64,000 nucleotides of DNA from Auanema rhodensis. Its lineage: Eukaryota; Nematoda; Chromadorea; Rhabditida; Rhabditidae. The notes beneath the pieces were generated by a model. The model worked only from the letters and a program-made list of their open reading frames with translations. It was not told the origin of the DNA and ran no database searches. Both the position numbers and the translations under genes were made by a program. The stretch is taken from assembly GCA_964057225.1 (NCBI GenBank), contig OZ059895.1:3720001-3784000 (forward strand), written 5' to 3'. This document shows positions 8,768 to 22,271 of this stretch, piece by piece (position 1 is the first letter of the stretch; every line of letters starts with the position of its first letter).

Positions 8768-11700
8768 AGAACTTTGATTTTTGTACACCCATAAATTATA
8801 CGCAGCACAGGTTACCTTTAAATAATGAACTGACCGACTAATCAGACATGGATCTTTCCTAGTTCTGTTCCTTGAATGGATGTTTTCCTACGTAGGCTAG
8901 TAAAACATGCCCTTCAAAGCATCAGAACATGTGATCACATTCCAATTTTTTTGTATCTATCTTGTAAAGATAGTAATATATCATATGTTGAATACTATGT
9001 TGGAAAGATTTTAATTCAGATTTTCTAACTTTTATTCAGTTTGTTTTTTAAACTTTGATTAAGAACTTTGATTTTTGTACACCCATAAATTATACGCAGC
9101 ACAGGTTACTCTTAATTAATGAACTGACCGACTAATCAGACATGGATCTTTCCAAGTTCTGTTGCTTGAACGGATGTTTTCCTACGTAGGCTAGTAAAAC
9201 ATGCCCTTCAAAGCATCAGAACATGTGATCACATTCCAATTTTTTTGTATCTATTTTGTAAAGATAGTAATAAACTTTGATTTTTGTACACCCATAAATT
9301 ATACGCAGCACAGGTTACCCTTAAATAATGAACTGACCGACTAATCAGACATGGATCTTTCCTAGTTCTGTTGCTTGAATGGATGTTTTCCTACGTAGGC
9401 TAGTAAAACATGCCCTTCAAAGCATCAGAACATGTGATCACATTCCAATTTTTTTGTATCTATCTTGTAAAGATAGTAATATATCATATGTTGAACACTA
9501 TGTTGGAAAGATTTTAATTCAGATTTTCTAACTTTTAATCAGTTTGTTTTTTAAACTTTGATTAAGAACTTTGATTTTTGTACACCCATAAATTATACGC
9601 AGCACAGGTTACCCTTAAATAATGAACTGACCGACTAATCAGACATGGATCTTTCCTAGTTCTGTTGCTTGAATGGATGTTTTCCTACGTAGGCTAGTAA
9701 AACATGCCCTTCAAAGCATCAGAACATGTGATCACATTCCAATTTTTTTGTATCTATCTTGTAAAGATAGTAATATATCATATGTTGAATACTATGTTGG
9801 AAAGATTTTAATTCAGATTTTCTAACTTTTATTCAGTTTGTTTTTTAAACTTTGATTAAGAACTTTGATTTTTGTACACCCATAAATTATACGCAGCACA
9901 GGTTACTCTTAATTAATGAACTGACCGACTAATCAGACATGGATCTTTCCAAGTTCTGTTGCTTGAACGGATGTTTTCCTACGTAGGCTAGTAAAACATG
10001 CCCTTCAAAGCATCAGAACATGTGATCACATTCCAATTTTTTTGTATCTATTTTGTAAAGATAGTAATAAACTTTGATTTTTGTACACCCATAAATTTTA
10101 CGCAGCACAGGTTACCCTTAAATAATGAACTGACCGACTAATCAGACATGGATCTTTCCTAGTTCTGTTGCTTGAATGGATGTTTTCCTACGTAGGCTAG
10201 TAAAACATGCCCTTCAAAGCATCAGAACATGTGATCACATTCCAATTTTTTTGTATCTATCTTGTAAAGATAGTAATATATCATATGTTGAACACTATGT
10301 TGGAAAGATTTTAATTCAGATTTTCGAACTTTTATTCAGTTTGTTTTTTAAACTTTGATTAAGAACTTTGATTTTTGTACACCCATAAATTATACGCAGC
10401 ACAGGTTACTCTTAATTAATGAACTGACCGACTAATCAGACATGGATCTTTCCAAGTTCTGTTGCTTGAACGGATGTTTTCCTACGTAGGCTAGTAAAAC
10501 ATGCCCTTCAAAGCATCAGAACATGTGATCACATTCCAATTTTTTTGTATCTATTTTGTAAAGATAGTAATAAACTTTGATTTTTGTACACCCATAAATT
10601 TTACGCAGCACAGGTTACCCTTAAATAATGAACTGACCGACTAATCAGACATGGATCTTTCCAAGTTCTGTTGCTTGAACGGATGTTTTCCTACGTAGGC
10701 TAGTAAAACATGCCCTTCAAAGCATCAGAACATGTGATCACATTCCAATTTTTTTGTATCTATCTTGTAAAGATAGTAATATATCATATGTTGAACACTA
10801 TGTTGGAAAGATTTTAATTCAGATTTTCGAACTTTTATTCAGTTTGTTTTTTAAACTTTGATTAAGAACTTTGATTTTTGTACACCCATAAATTATACGC
10901 AGCACAGGTTACTCTTAATTAATGAACTGACCGACTAATCAGACATGGATCTTTCCAAGTTCTGTTGCTTGAATGGATGTTTTCCTACGTAGGCTAGTAA
11001 AACATGCCCTTCAAAGCATCAGAACATGTGATCACATTCCAATTTTTTTGTATCTATCTTGTAAAGATAGTAATATATCATATGTTGAACACTATGTTGG
11101 AAAGATTTTAATTCAGATTTTCGAACTTTTATTCAGTTTGTTTTTTAAACTTTGATTAAGAACTTTGATTTTTGTACACCCATAAATTATACGCAGCACA
11201 GGTTACTCTTAATTAATGAACTGACCGACTAATCAGACATGGATCTTTCCAAGTTCTGTTGCTTGAATGGATGTTTTCCTACGTAGGCTAGTAAAACATG
11301 CCCTTCAAAGCATCAGAACATGTGACCACATTCCAATTTTTCTGTATCTATCTTGTAAAGATAGTAATAAACTTTGATTTTTGTACACCCATAAATTATA
11401 CGCAGCACAGGTTACCCTTAAATAATGAACTGACCGACTAATCAGACATGGATCTTTCCTAGTTCTGTTGCTTGAATGGATGTTTTCCTACGTAGGCTAG
11501 TAAAACATGCCCTTCAAAGCATCAGAACATGTGATCACATTCCAATTTTTTTGTATCTATCTTGTAAAGATAGTAATATATCATATGTTGAACACTATGT
11601 TGGAAAGATTTTAATTCAGATTTTCTAACTTTTAATCAGTTTGTTTTTTAAACTTTGATTAAGAACTTTGATTTTTGTACACCCATAAATTATACGCAGC

Positions 11701-12458
11701 ACAGGTTACCCTTAAATAATGAACTGACCGACTAATCAGACATGGATCTTTCCTAGTTCTGTTGCTTGAATGGATGTTTTCCTACGTAGGCTAGTAAAAC
11801 ATGCCCTTCAAAGCATCAGAACATGTGATCACATTCCAATTTTTTTGTATCTATTTTGTGAAGATAGTAATAAACTTTGATTTTTGTACACCCATAAATT
11901 TTACGCAGCACAGGTTACCCTTAAATAATGAACTGACCGACTAATCAGACATGGATCTTTCCTAGTTCTGTTGCTTGAATGGATGTTTTCCTACGTAGGC
12001 TAGTAAAACATGCCCTTCAAAGCATCAGAACATGTGATCACATTCCAATTTTTTTGTATCTATCTTGTAAAGATAGTAATATATCATATGTTGAACACTA
12101 TGTTGGAAAGATTTTAATTCAGATTTTCTAACTTTTATTCAGTTTGTTTTTTAAACTTTGATTAAGAACTTTGATTTTTGTACACCCATAAATTATACGC
12201 AGCACAGGTTAACCTTAAATAATGAACTGACCGACTAATCAGACATGGATCTTTCCTAGTTCTGTTGCTTGAATGGATGTTTTCCTACGTAGGCTAGTAA
12301 AACATGCCCTTCAAAGCATCAGAACATGTGATCACATTCCAATTTTTTTGTATCTATCTTGTAAAGATAGTAATATATCATATGTTGAACACTATGTTGG
12401 AAAGATTTTAATTCAGATTTTCTAACTTTTATTCAGTTTGTTTTTTAAACTTTGATTA
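8768..12458 (+). repeat. Monomers 36-49; first part is copy 1 of a 1.6-kb block
   Basis: Order L,S,L,L,S,L,S,L,L,S,L,S,L,L with starts 8768, 9062, 9271, 9565, 9859, 10068, 10362, 10571, 10865, 11159, 11368, 11662, 11871 and 12165. Units 36-41 (8768-10361) match 12459-14052 at an offset of 3691 bp; shared marks are TTGAATAC in the first and fourth units, TTAATCAG in the third and TTCGAAC in the sixth. Monomer 47 carries TTTTGTGAAG. Monomer 49 has a private GGTTAACC near 12207. Confidence 0.85.
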
Positions 12459-15400
12459 AGAACTTTGATTTTTGTACACCCATAAATTATACGCAGCACA
12501 GGTTACCCTTAAATAATGAACTGACCGACTAATCAGACATGGATCTTTCCTAGTTCTGTTGCTTGAATGGATGTTTTCCTACGTAGGCTAGTAAAACATG
12601 CCCTTCAAAGCATCAGAACATGTGATCACATTCCAATTTTTTTGTATCTATCTTGTAAAGATAGTAATATATCATATGTTGAATACTATGTTGGAAAGAT
12701 TTTAATTCAGATTTTCTAACTTTTATTCAGTTTGTTTTTTAAACTTTGATTAAGAACTTTGATTTTTGTACACCCATAAATTATACGCAGCACAGGTTAC
12801 TCTTAATTAATGAACTGACCGACTAATCAGACATGGATCTTTCCAAGTTCTGTTGCTTGAACGGATGTTTTCCTACGTAGGCTAGTAAAACATGCCCTTC
12901 AAAGCATCAGAACATGTGATCACATTCCAATTTTTTTGTATCTATTTTGTAAAGATAGTAATAAACTTTGATTTTTGTACACCCATAAATTATACGCAGC
13001 ACAGGTTACCCTTAAATAATGAACTGACCGACTAATCAGACATGGATCTTTCCTAGTTCTGTTGCTTGAATGGATGTTTTCCTACGTAGGCTAGTAAAAC
13101 ATGCCCTTCAAAGCATCAGAACATGTGATCACATTCCAATTTTTTTGTATCTATCTTGTAAAGATAGTAATATATCATATGTTGAACACTATGTTGGAAA
13201 GATTTTAATTCAGATTTTCTAACTTTTAATCAGTTTGTTTTTTAAACTTTGATTAAGAACTTTGATTTTTGTACACCCATAAATTATACGCAGCACAGGT
13301 TACCCTTAAATAATGAACTGACCGACTAATCAGACATGGATCTTTCCTAGTTCTGTTGCTTGAATGGATGTTTTCCTACGTAGGCTAGTAAAACATGCCC
13401 TTCAAAGCATCAGAACATGTGATCACATTCCAATTTTTTTGTATCTATCTTGTAAAGATAGTAATATATCATATGTTGAATACTATGTTGGAAAGATTTT
13501 AATTCAGATTTTCTAACTTTTATTCAGTTTGTTTTTTAAACTTTGATTAAGAACTTTGATTTTTGTACACCCATAAATTATACGCAGCACAGGTTACTCT
13601 TAATTAATGAACTGACCGACTAATCAGACATGGATCTTTCCAAGTTCTGTTGCTTGAACGGATGTTTTCCTACGTAGGCTAGTAAAACATGCCCTTCAAA
13701 GCATCAGAACATGTGATCACATTCCAATTTTTTTGTATCTATTTTGTAAAGATAGTAATAAACTTTGATTTTTGTACACCCATAAATTTTACGCAGCACA
13801 GGTTACCCTTAAATAATGAACTGACCGACTAATCAGACATGGATCTTTCCTAGTTCTGTTGCTTGAATGGATGTTTTCCTACGTAGGCTAGTAAAACATG
13901 CCCTTCAAAGCATCAGAACATGTGATCACATTCCAATTTTTTTGTATCTATCTTGTAAAGATAGTAATATATCATATGTTGAACACTATGTTGGAAAGAT
14001 TTTAATTCAGATTTTCGAACTTTTATTCAGTTTGTTTTTTAAACTTTGATTAAGAACTTTGATTTTTGTACACCCATAAATTATACGCAGCACAGGTTAC
14101 TCTTAATTAATGAACTGACCGACTAATCAGACATGGATCTTTCCAAGTTCTGTTGCTTGAACGGATGTTTTCCTACGTAGGCTAGTAAAACATGCCCTTC
14201 AAAGCATCAGAACATGTGACCACATTCCAATTTTTCTGTATCTATCTTGTAAAGATAGTAATAAACTTTGATTTTTGTACACCCATAAATTATACGCAGC
14301 ACAGGTTACCCTTAAATAATGAACTGACCGACTAATCAGACATGGATCTTTCCTAGTTCTGTTGCTTGAATGGATGTTTTCCTACGTAGGCTAGTAAAAC
14401 ATGCCCTTCAAAGCATCAGAACATGTGATCACATTCCAATTTTTTTGTATCTATCTTGTAAAGATAGTAATATATCATATGTTGAATACTATGTTGGAAA
14501 GATTTTAATTCAGATTTTCTAACTTTTATTCAGTTTGTTTTTTAAACTTTGATTAAGAACTTTGATTTTTGTACACCCATAAATTATACGCAGCACAGGT
14601 TACTCTTAATTAATGAACTGACCGACTAATCAGACATGGATCTTTCCAAGTTCTGTTGCTTGAACGGATGTTTTCCTACGTAGGCTAGTAAAACATGCCC
14701 TTCAAAGCATCAGAACATGTGATCACATTCCAATTTTTTTGTATCTATTTTGTAAAGATAGTAATAAACTTTGATTTTTGTACACCCATAAATTTTACGC
14801 AGCACAGGTTACCCTTAAATAATGAACTGACCGACTAATCAGACATGGATCTTTCCAAGTTCTGTTGCTTGAACGGATGTTTTCCTACGTAGGCTAGTAA
14901 AACATGCCCTTCAAAGCATCAGAACATGTGATCACATTCCAATTTTTTTGTATCTATCTTGTAAAGATAGTAATATATCATATGTTGAACACTATGTTGG
15001 AAAGATTTTAATTCAGATTTTCGAACTTTTATTCAGTTTGTTTTTTAAACTTTGATTAAGAACTTTGATTTTTGTACACCCATAAATTATACGCAGCACA
15101 GGTTACTCTTAATTAATGAACTGACCGACTAATCAGACATGGATCTTTCCAAGTTCTGTTGCTTGAACGGATGTTTTCCTACGTAGGCTAGTAAAACATG
15201 CCCTTCAAAGCATCAGAACATGTGACCACATTCCAATTTTTCTGTATCTATCTTGTAAAGATAGTAATAAACTTTGATTTTTGTACACCCATAAATTATA
15301 CGCAGCACAGGTTACCCTTAAATAATGAACTGACCGACTAATCAGACATGGATCTTTCCTAGTTCTGTTGCTTGAATGGATGTTTTCCTACGTAGGCTAG

Positions 15401-16064
15401 TAAAACATGCCCTTCAAAGCATCAGAACATGTGATCACATTCCAATTTTTTTGTATCTATCTTGTAAAGATAGTAATATATCATATGTTGAACACTATGT
15501 TGGAAAGATTTTAATTCAGATTTTCTAACTTTTAATCAGTTTGTTTTTTAAACTTTGATTAAGAACTTTGATTTTTGTACACCCATAAATTATACGCAGC
15601 ACAGGTTACCCTTAAATAATGAACTGACCGACTAATCAGACATGGATCTTTCCTAGTTCTGTTGCTTGAATGGATGTTTTCCTACGTAGGCTAGTAAAAC
15701 ATGCCCTTCAAAGCATCAGAACATGTGATCACATTCCAATTTTTTTGTATCTATTTTGTGAAGATAGTAATAAACTTTGATTTTTGTACACCCATAAATT
15801 TTACGCAGCACAGGTTACCCTTAAATAATGAACTGACCGACTAATCAGACATGGATCTTTCCTAGTTCTGTTGCTTGAATGGATGTTTTCCTACGTAGGC
15901 TAGTAAAACATGCCCTTCAAAGCATCAGAACATGTGATCACATTCCAATTTTTTTGTATCTATCTTGTAAAGATAGTAATATATCATATGTTGAACACTA
16001 TGTTGGAAAGATTTTAATTCAGATTTTCGAACTTTTATTCAGTTTGTTTTTTAAACTTTGATTA
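12459..16064 (+). repeat. Monomers 50-63: block copy plus second L-S alternation
   Basis: Order L,S,L,L,S,L,S,L,S,L,S,L,S,L with starts 12459, 12753, 12962, 13256, 13550, 13759, 14053, 14262, 14556, 14765, 15059, 15268, 15562 and 15771. 12459-14052 repeats 8768-10361. 13759-16064 repeats 6462-8767 at an offset of 7297 bp, including TTGAATAC in the third unit, TTAATCAG in the seventh and TTTTGTGAAG in the eighth. The stretch is therefore a junction of two copied blocks that overlap in monomer 55. Confidence 0.87.
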
Positions 16065-19000
16065 AGAACTTTGATTTTTGTACACCCATAAATTATACGC
16101 AGCACAGGTTACCCTTAAATAATGAACTGACCGACTAATCAGACATGGATCTTTCCTAGTTCTGTTGCTTGAATGGATGTTTTCCTACGTAGGCTAGTAA
16201 AACATGCCCTTCAAAGCATCAGAACATGTGATCACATTCCAATTTTTTTGTATCTATCTTGTAAAGATAGTAATATATCATATGTTGAACACTATGTTGG
16301 AAAGATTTTAATTCAGATTTTCGAACTTTTATTCAGTTTGTTTTTTAAACTTTGATTAAGAACTTTGATTTTTGTACACCCATAAATTATACGCAGCACA
16401 GGTTACCCTTAAATAATGAACTGACCGACTAATCAGACATGGATCTTTCCTAGTTCTGTTGCTTGAATGGATGTTTTCCTACGTAGGCTAGTAAAACATG
16501 CCCTTCAAAGCATCAGAACATGTGATCACATTCCAATTTTTTTGTATCTATTTTGTAAAGATAGTAATAAACTTTGATTTTTGTACACCCATAAATTTTA
16601 CGCAGCACAGGTTACCCTTAAATAATGAACTGACCGACTAATCAGACATGGATCTTTCCTAGTTCTGTTGCTTGAATGGATGTTTTCCTACGTAGGCTAG
16701 TAAAACATGCCCTTCAAAGCATCAGAACATGTGATCACATTCCAATTTTTTTGTATCTATCTTGTAAAGATAGTAATATATCATATGTTGAACACTATGT
16801 TGGAAAGATTTTAATTCAGATTTTTTCAACTTTCACTCAGTTTGTTTTCTAAACTTTGATTAAGAACCTTGTTGTTTGTACACCCATAAATTTTACGCAG
16901 CACAGGTTACCCTTAAATAATGAACTGACCGACTAATCAGACATGGATCTTTCCTAGTTCTGTTGCTTGAATGGATGTTTTCCTACGTAGGCTAGTAAAA
17001 CATGCCCTTCAAAGCATCAGAACATGTGATCACATTCCAATTTTTTTGTATCTATCTTGTAAAGATAGTAATATATCATATGTTGAACACTATGTTGGAA
17101 AGATTTTAATTCAGATTTTCTAACTTTTATTCAGTTTGTTTTTTAAACTTTGATTAAGAACTTTGATTTTTGTACACCCATAAATTATACGCAGCACAGG
17201 TTACCCTTAAATAATGAACTGACCGACTAATCAGACATGGATCTTTCCTAGTTCTGTTGCTTGAATGGATGTTTTCCTACGTAGGCTAGTAAAACATGCC
17301 CTTCAAAGCATCAGAACATGTGATCACATTCCAATTTTTTTGTATCTATCTTGTAAAGATAGTAATATATCATATGTTGAATACTATGTTGGAAAGATTT
17401 TAATTCAGATTTTCTAACTTTTATTCAGTTTGTTTTTTAAACTTTGATTAAGAACTTTGATTTTTGTACACCCATAAATTATACGCAGCACAGGTTACTC
17501 TTAATTAATGAACTGACCGACTAATCAGACATGGATCTTTCCAAGTTCTGTTGCTTGAACGGATGTTTTCCTACGTAGGCTAGTAAAACATGCTCTTCAA
17601 AGCATCAGAACATGTGATCACATTCCAATTTTTTTGTATCTATTTTGTAAAGATAGTAATAAACTTTGATTTTTGTACACCCATAAATTTTACGCAGCAC
17701 AGGTTACCCTTAAATAATGAACTGACCGACTAATCAGACATGGATCTTTCCTAGTTCTGTTGCTTGAATGGATGTTTTCCTACGTAGGCTAGTAAAACAT
17801 GCCCTTCAAAGCATCAGAACATGTGATCACATTCCAATTTTTTTGTATCTATCTTGTAAAGATAGTAATATATCATATGTTGAACACTATGTTGGAAAGA
17901 TTTTAATACAGATTTTCGAACTTTTATTCAGTTTGTTTTTTAAACTTTGATTAAGAACTTTGATTTTTGTACACCCATAAATTATACGCAGCACAGGTTA
18001 CTCTTAATTAATGAACTGACCGGCTAATCAGACATGGATCTTTCCAAGTTCTGTTGCTTGAACGGATGTTTTCCTACGTAGGCTAGTAAAACATGCCCTT
18101 CAAAGCATCAGAACATGTGACCACATTCCAATTTTTCTGTATCTATCTTGTAAAGATAGTAATAAACTTTGATTTTTGTACACCCATAAATTATACGCAG
18201 CACAGGTTACCCTTAAATAATGAACTGACCGACTAATCAGACATGGATCTTTCCTAGTTCTGTTGCTTGAATGGATGTTTTCCTACGTAGGCTAGTAAAA
18301 CATGCCCTTCAAAGCATCAGAACATGTGATCACATTCCAATTTTTTTGTATCTATCTTGTAAAGATAGTAATATATCATATGTTGAACACTATGTTGGAA
18401 AGATTTTAATTCAGATTTTCGAACTTTTATTCAGTTTGTTTTTTAAACTTTGATTAAGAACTTTGATTTTTGTACACCCATAAATTATACGCAGCACAGG
18501 TTACTCTTAATTAATGAACTGACCGACTAATCAGACATGGATCTTTCCAAGTTCTGTTGCTTGAACGGATGTTTTCCTACGTAGGCTAGTAAAACATGCC
18601 CTTCAAAGCATCAGAACATGTGACCACATTCCAATTTTTCTGTATCTATCTTGTAAAGATAGTAATAAACTTTGATTTTTGTACACCCATAAATTATACG
18701 CAGCACAGGTTACCCTTAAATAATGAACTGACCGACTAATCAGACATGGATCTTTCCTAGTTCTGTTGCTTGAATGGATGTTTTCCTACGTAGGCTAGTA
18801 AAACATGCCCTTCAAAGCATCAGAACATGTGATCACATTCCAATTTTTTTGTATCTATCTTGTAAAGATAGTAATATATCATATGTTGAACACTATGTTG
18901 GAAAGATTTTAATTCAGATTTTCTAACTTTTAATCAGTTTGTTTTTTAAACTTTGATTAAGAACTTTGATTTTTGTACACCCATAAATTATACGCAGCAC

Positions 19001-20259
19001 AGGTTACCCTTAAATAATGAACTGACCGACTAATCAGACATGGATCTTTCCTAGTTCTGTTGCTTGAATGGATGTTTTCCTACGTAGGCTAGTAAAACAT
19101 GCCCTTCAAAGCATCAGAACATGTGATCACATTCCAATTTTTTTGTATCTATTTTGTGAAGATAGTAATAAACTTTGATTTTTGTACACCCATAAATTTT
19201 ACGCAGCACAGGTTACCCTTAAATAATGAACTGACCGACTAATCAGACATGGACCTTTCCTAGTTCTGTTGCTTGAATGGATGTTTTCCTACGTAGGCTA
19301 GTAAAACATGCCCTTCAAAGCATCAGAACATGTGATCACATTCCAATTTTTTTGTATCTATCTTGTAAAGATAGTAATATATCATATGTTGAACACTATG
19401 TTGGAAAGATTTTAATTCAGATTTTCGAACTTTTATTCAGTTTGTTTTTTAAACTTTGATTAAGAACTTTGATTTTTGTACACCCATAAATTATACGCAG
19501 CACAGGTTACCCTTAAATAATGAACTGACCGACTAATCAGACATGGATCTTTCCTAGTTCTGTTGCTTGAATGGATGTTTTCCTACGTAGGCTAGTAAAA
19601 CATGCCCTTCAAAGCATCAGAACATGTGATCACATTCCAATTTTTTTGTATCTATTTTGTAAAGATAGTAATAAACTTTGATTTTTGTACACCCATAAAT
19701 TTTACGCAGCACAGGTTACCCTTAAATAATGAACTGACCGACTAATCAGACATGGATCTTTCCTAGTTCTGTTGCTTGAATGGATGTTTTCCTACGTAGG
19801 CTAGTAAAACATGCCCTTCAAAGCATCAGAACATGTGATCACATTCCAATTTTTTTGTATCTATCTTGTAAAGATAGTAATATATCATATGTTGAACACT
19901 ATGTTGGAAAGATTTTAATTCAGATTTTCGAACTTTTATTCAGTTTGTTTTTTAAACTTTGATTAAGAACTTTGATTTTTGTACACCCATAAATTATACG
20001 CAGCACAGGTTACCCTTAATTAATGAACTGACCGACTAATCAGACATGGATCTTTCCAAGTTCTGTTGCTTGAACGGATGTTTTCCTACGTAGGCTAGTA
20101 AAACATGCCCTTCAAAGCATCAGAACATGTGACCACATTCCAATTTTTTTGTATCTATCTTGTAAAGATAGTAATATATCATGTGTTGAACACTATGTTG
20201 GAAAGATTTTAATTCAGATTTTCGAACTTTTATTCAGTTTGTTTTTTAAACTTTGATTA
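16065..20259 (+). repeat. Monomers 64-79, including a third L-S alternation
   Basis: Order L,S,L(B),L, then L,S alternating from 17157 to 19965, then L. Starts: 16065, 16359, 16568, 16863, 17157, 17451, 17660, 17954, 18163, 18457, 18666, 18960, 19169, 19463, 19672 and 19966. The alternation is five 503-bp dimers plus an L. It carries the same order of marks (TTGAATAC, TTACTC, TTAATCAG, TTTTGTGAAG) as the two earlier alternations, with one extra TTCGAAC/TTACTC dimer. Private changes: CATGCTCTTC near 17590, TTTAATACAG near 17904, ACCGGCTAATC near 18019, GGACCTTTCC near 19251, CATGTGTTGAAC near 20180. Confidence 0.85.
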
Positions 20260-22271
20260 AGAACTTTGATTTTTGTACACCCATAAATTATACGCAGCAC
20301 AGGTTACCCTTAAATAATGAACTGACCGACTAATCAGACATGGATCTTTCCTAGTTCTGTTGCTTGAATGGATGTTTTCCTACGTAGGCTAGTAAAACAT
20401 GCCCTTCAAAGCATCAGAACATGTGATCACATTCCAATTTTTTTGTATCTATCTTGTAAAGATAGTAATAAACTTTGATTTTTGTACACCCATAAATTAT
20501 ACGCAGCACAGGTTACCCTTAAATAATGAACTGACCGACTAATCAGACATGGATCTTTCCTAGTTCTGTTGCTTGAATGGATGTTTTCCTACGTAGGCTA
20601 GTAAAACATGCCCTTCAAAGCATCAGAACATGTGATCACATTCCAATTTTTTTGTATCTATCTTGTAAAGATAGTAATAAACTTTGATTTTTGTACACCC
20701 ATAAATTATACGCAGCACAGGTTACCCTTAAATAATGAACTGACCGACTAATCAAACATGGATCTTTCCTAGTTCTGTTGCTTGAATGGATGTTTTCCTA
20801 CGTAGGCTAGTGAAACATGCCCTTCAAAGCATCAGAACATGTGATCACATTCCAATTTTTTTGTATCTATCTTGTAAAGATAGTAATATATCATATGTTG
20901 AACACTATGTTGGAAAGATTTTAATTCAGATTTTCTAACTTTTAATCAGTTTGTTTTTTAAACTTTGATTAAGAACTTTGATTTTTGTACACCCATAAAT
21001 TATACGCAGCACAGGTTACCCTTAAATAATGAACTGACCGACTAATCAGACATGGATCTTTCCTAGTTCTGTTGCTTGAATGGATGTTTTCCTACGTAGG
21101 CTAGTAAAACATGCCCTTTAAAGCATCAGAACATGTGATCACATTCCAATTTTTTTGTATCTATCTTGTAAAGATAGTAATATATCATATGTTGAACACT
21201 ATGTTGGAAAGATTTTAATTCAGATTTTCTAACTTTTATTCAGTTTGTTTTTTAAACTTTGATTAAGAACTTTGATTTTTGTACACCCATAAATTATACG
21301 CAGCACAGGTTACCCTTAAATAATGAACTGACCGACTAATCAGACATGGATCTTTCCTAGTTCTGTTGCTTGAATGGATGTTTTCCTACGTAGGCTAGTA
21401 AAACATGCCCTTCAAAGCATCAGAACATGTGATCACATTCCAATTTTTTTGTATCTATTTTGTAAAGATAGTAATAAACTTTGATTTTTGTACACCCATA
21501 AATTTTACGCAGCACAGGTTACCCTTAAATAATGAACTGACCGACTAATCCGACATGGATCTTTCCTAGTTCTGTTGCTTGAATGGATGTTTTCCTACGT
21601 AGGCTAGTAAAACATGCCCTTCAAAGCATCAGAACATGTGATCACATTCCAATTTTTTTGTATCTATCTTGTAAAGATAGTAATATATCATATGTTGAAC
21701 ACTATGTTGGAAAGATTTTAATTCAGATTTTCAAACTTTTATTCAGTTTGTTTTTTAAACTTTGATTAAGAACTTTGATTTTTGTACACCCATAAATTAT
21801 ACGCAGCACAGGTTACCCTTAATTAATGAACTGACCGACTAATCAGACATGGATCTTTCCAAGTTCTGTTGCTTGAACGGATGTTTTCCTACTTAGGCTA
21901 GTAAAACATGCCCTTCAAAGCATCAGAACATGTGACCACATTCCAATTTTTCTGTATCTATCTTGTAAAGATAGTAATAAACTTTGATTTTTGTACACCC
22001 ATAAATTATACGCAGCACAGGTTACCCTTAAATAATGAACTGACCGACTAATCAGACATGGATCTTTCCTAGTTCTGTTGCTTGAATGGATGTTTTCCTA
22101 CGTAGGCTAGTAAAACATGCCCTTCAAAGCATCAGAACATGTGATCACATTCCAATTTTTTTGTATCTATCTTGTAAAGATAGTAATATATCATATGTTG
22201 AACACTATGTTGGAAAGATTTTAATTCAGATTTTCAAACTTTTATTCAGTTTGTTTTTTAAACTTTGATTA
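20260..22271 (+). repeat. Monomers 80-87; most is copy 2 of the 1.6-kb block
   Basis: Order S,S,L,L,S,L,S,L with starts 20260, 20469, 20678, 20972, 21266, 21475, 21769 and 21978. From 20972 into the B monomer at 22272 it matches 4572-6166 at exactly 16400 bp. Shared marks are TTCAAAC in both later long copies and TACTTAGG in the short copy at 21769. Private changes include CTAGTGAAAC near 20807, CCCTTTAAAGC near 21115 and TAATCCGAC near 21547. Confidence 0.87.
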
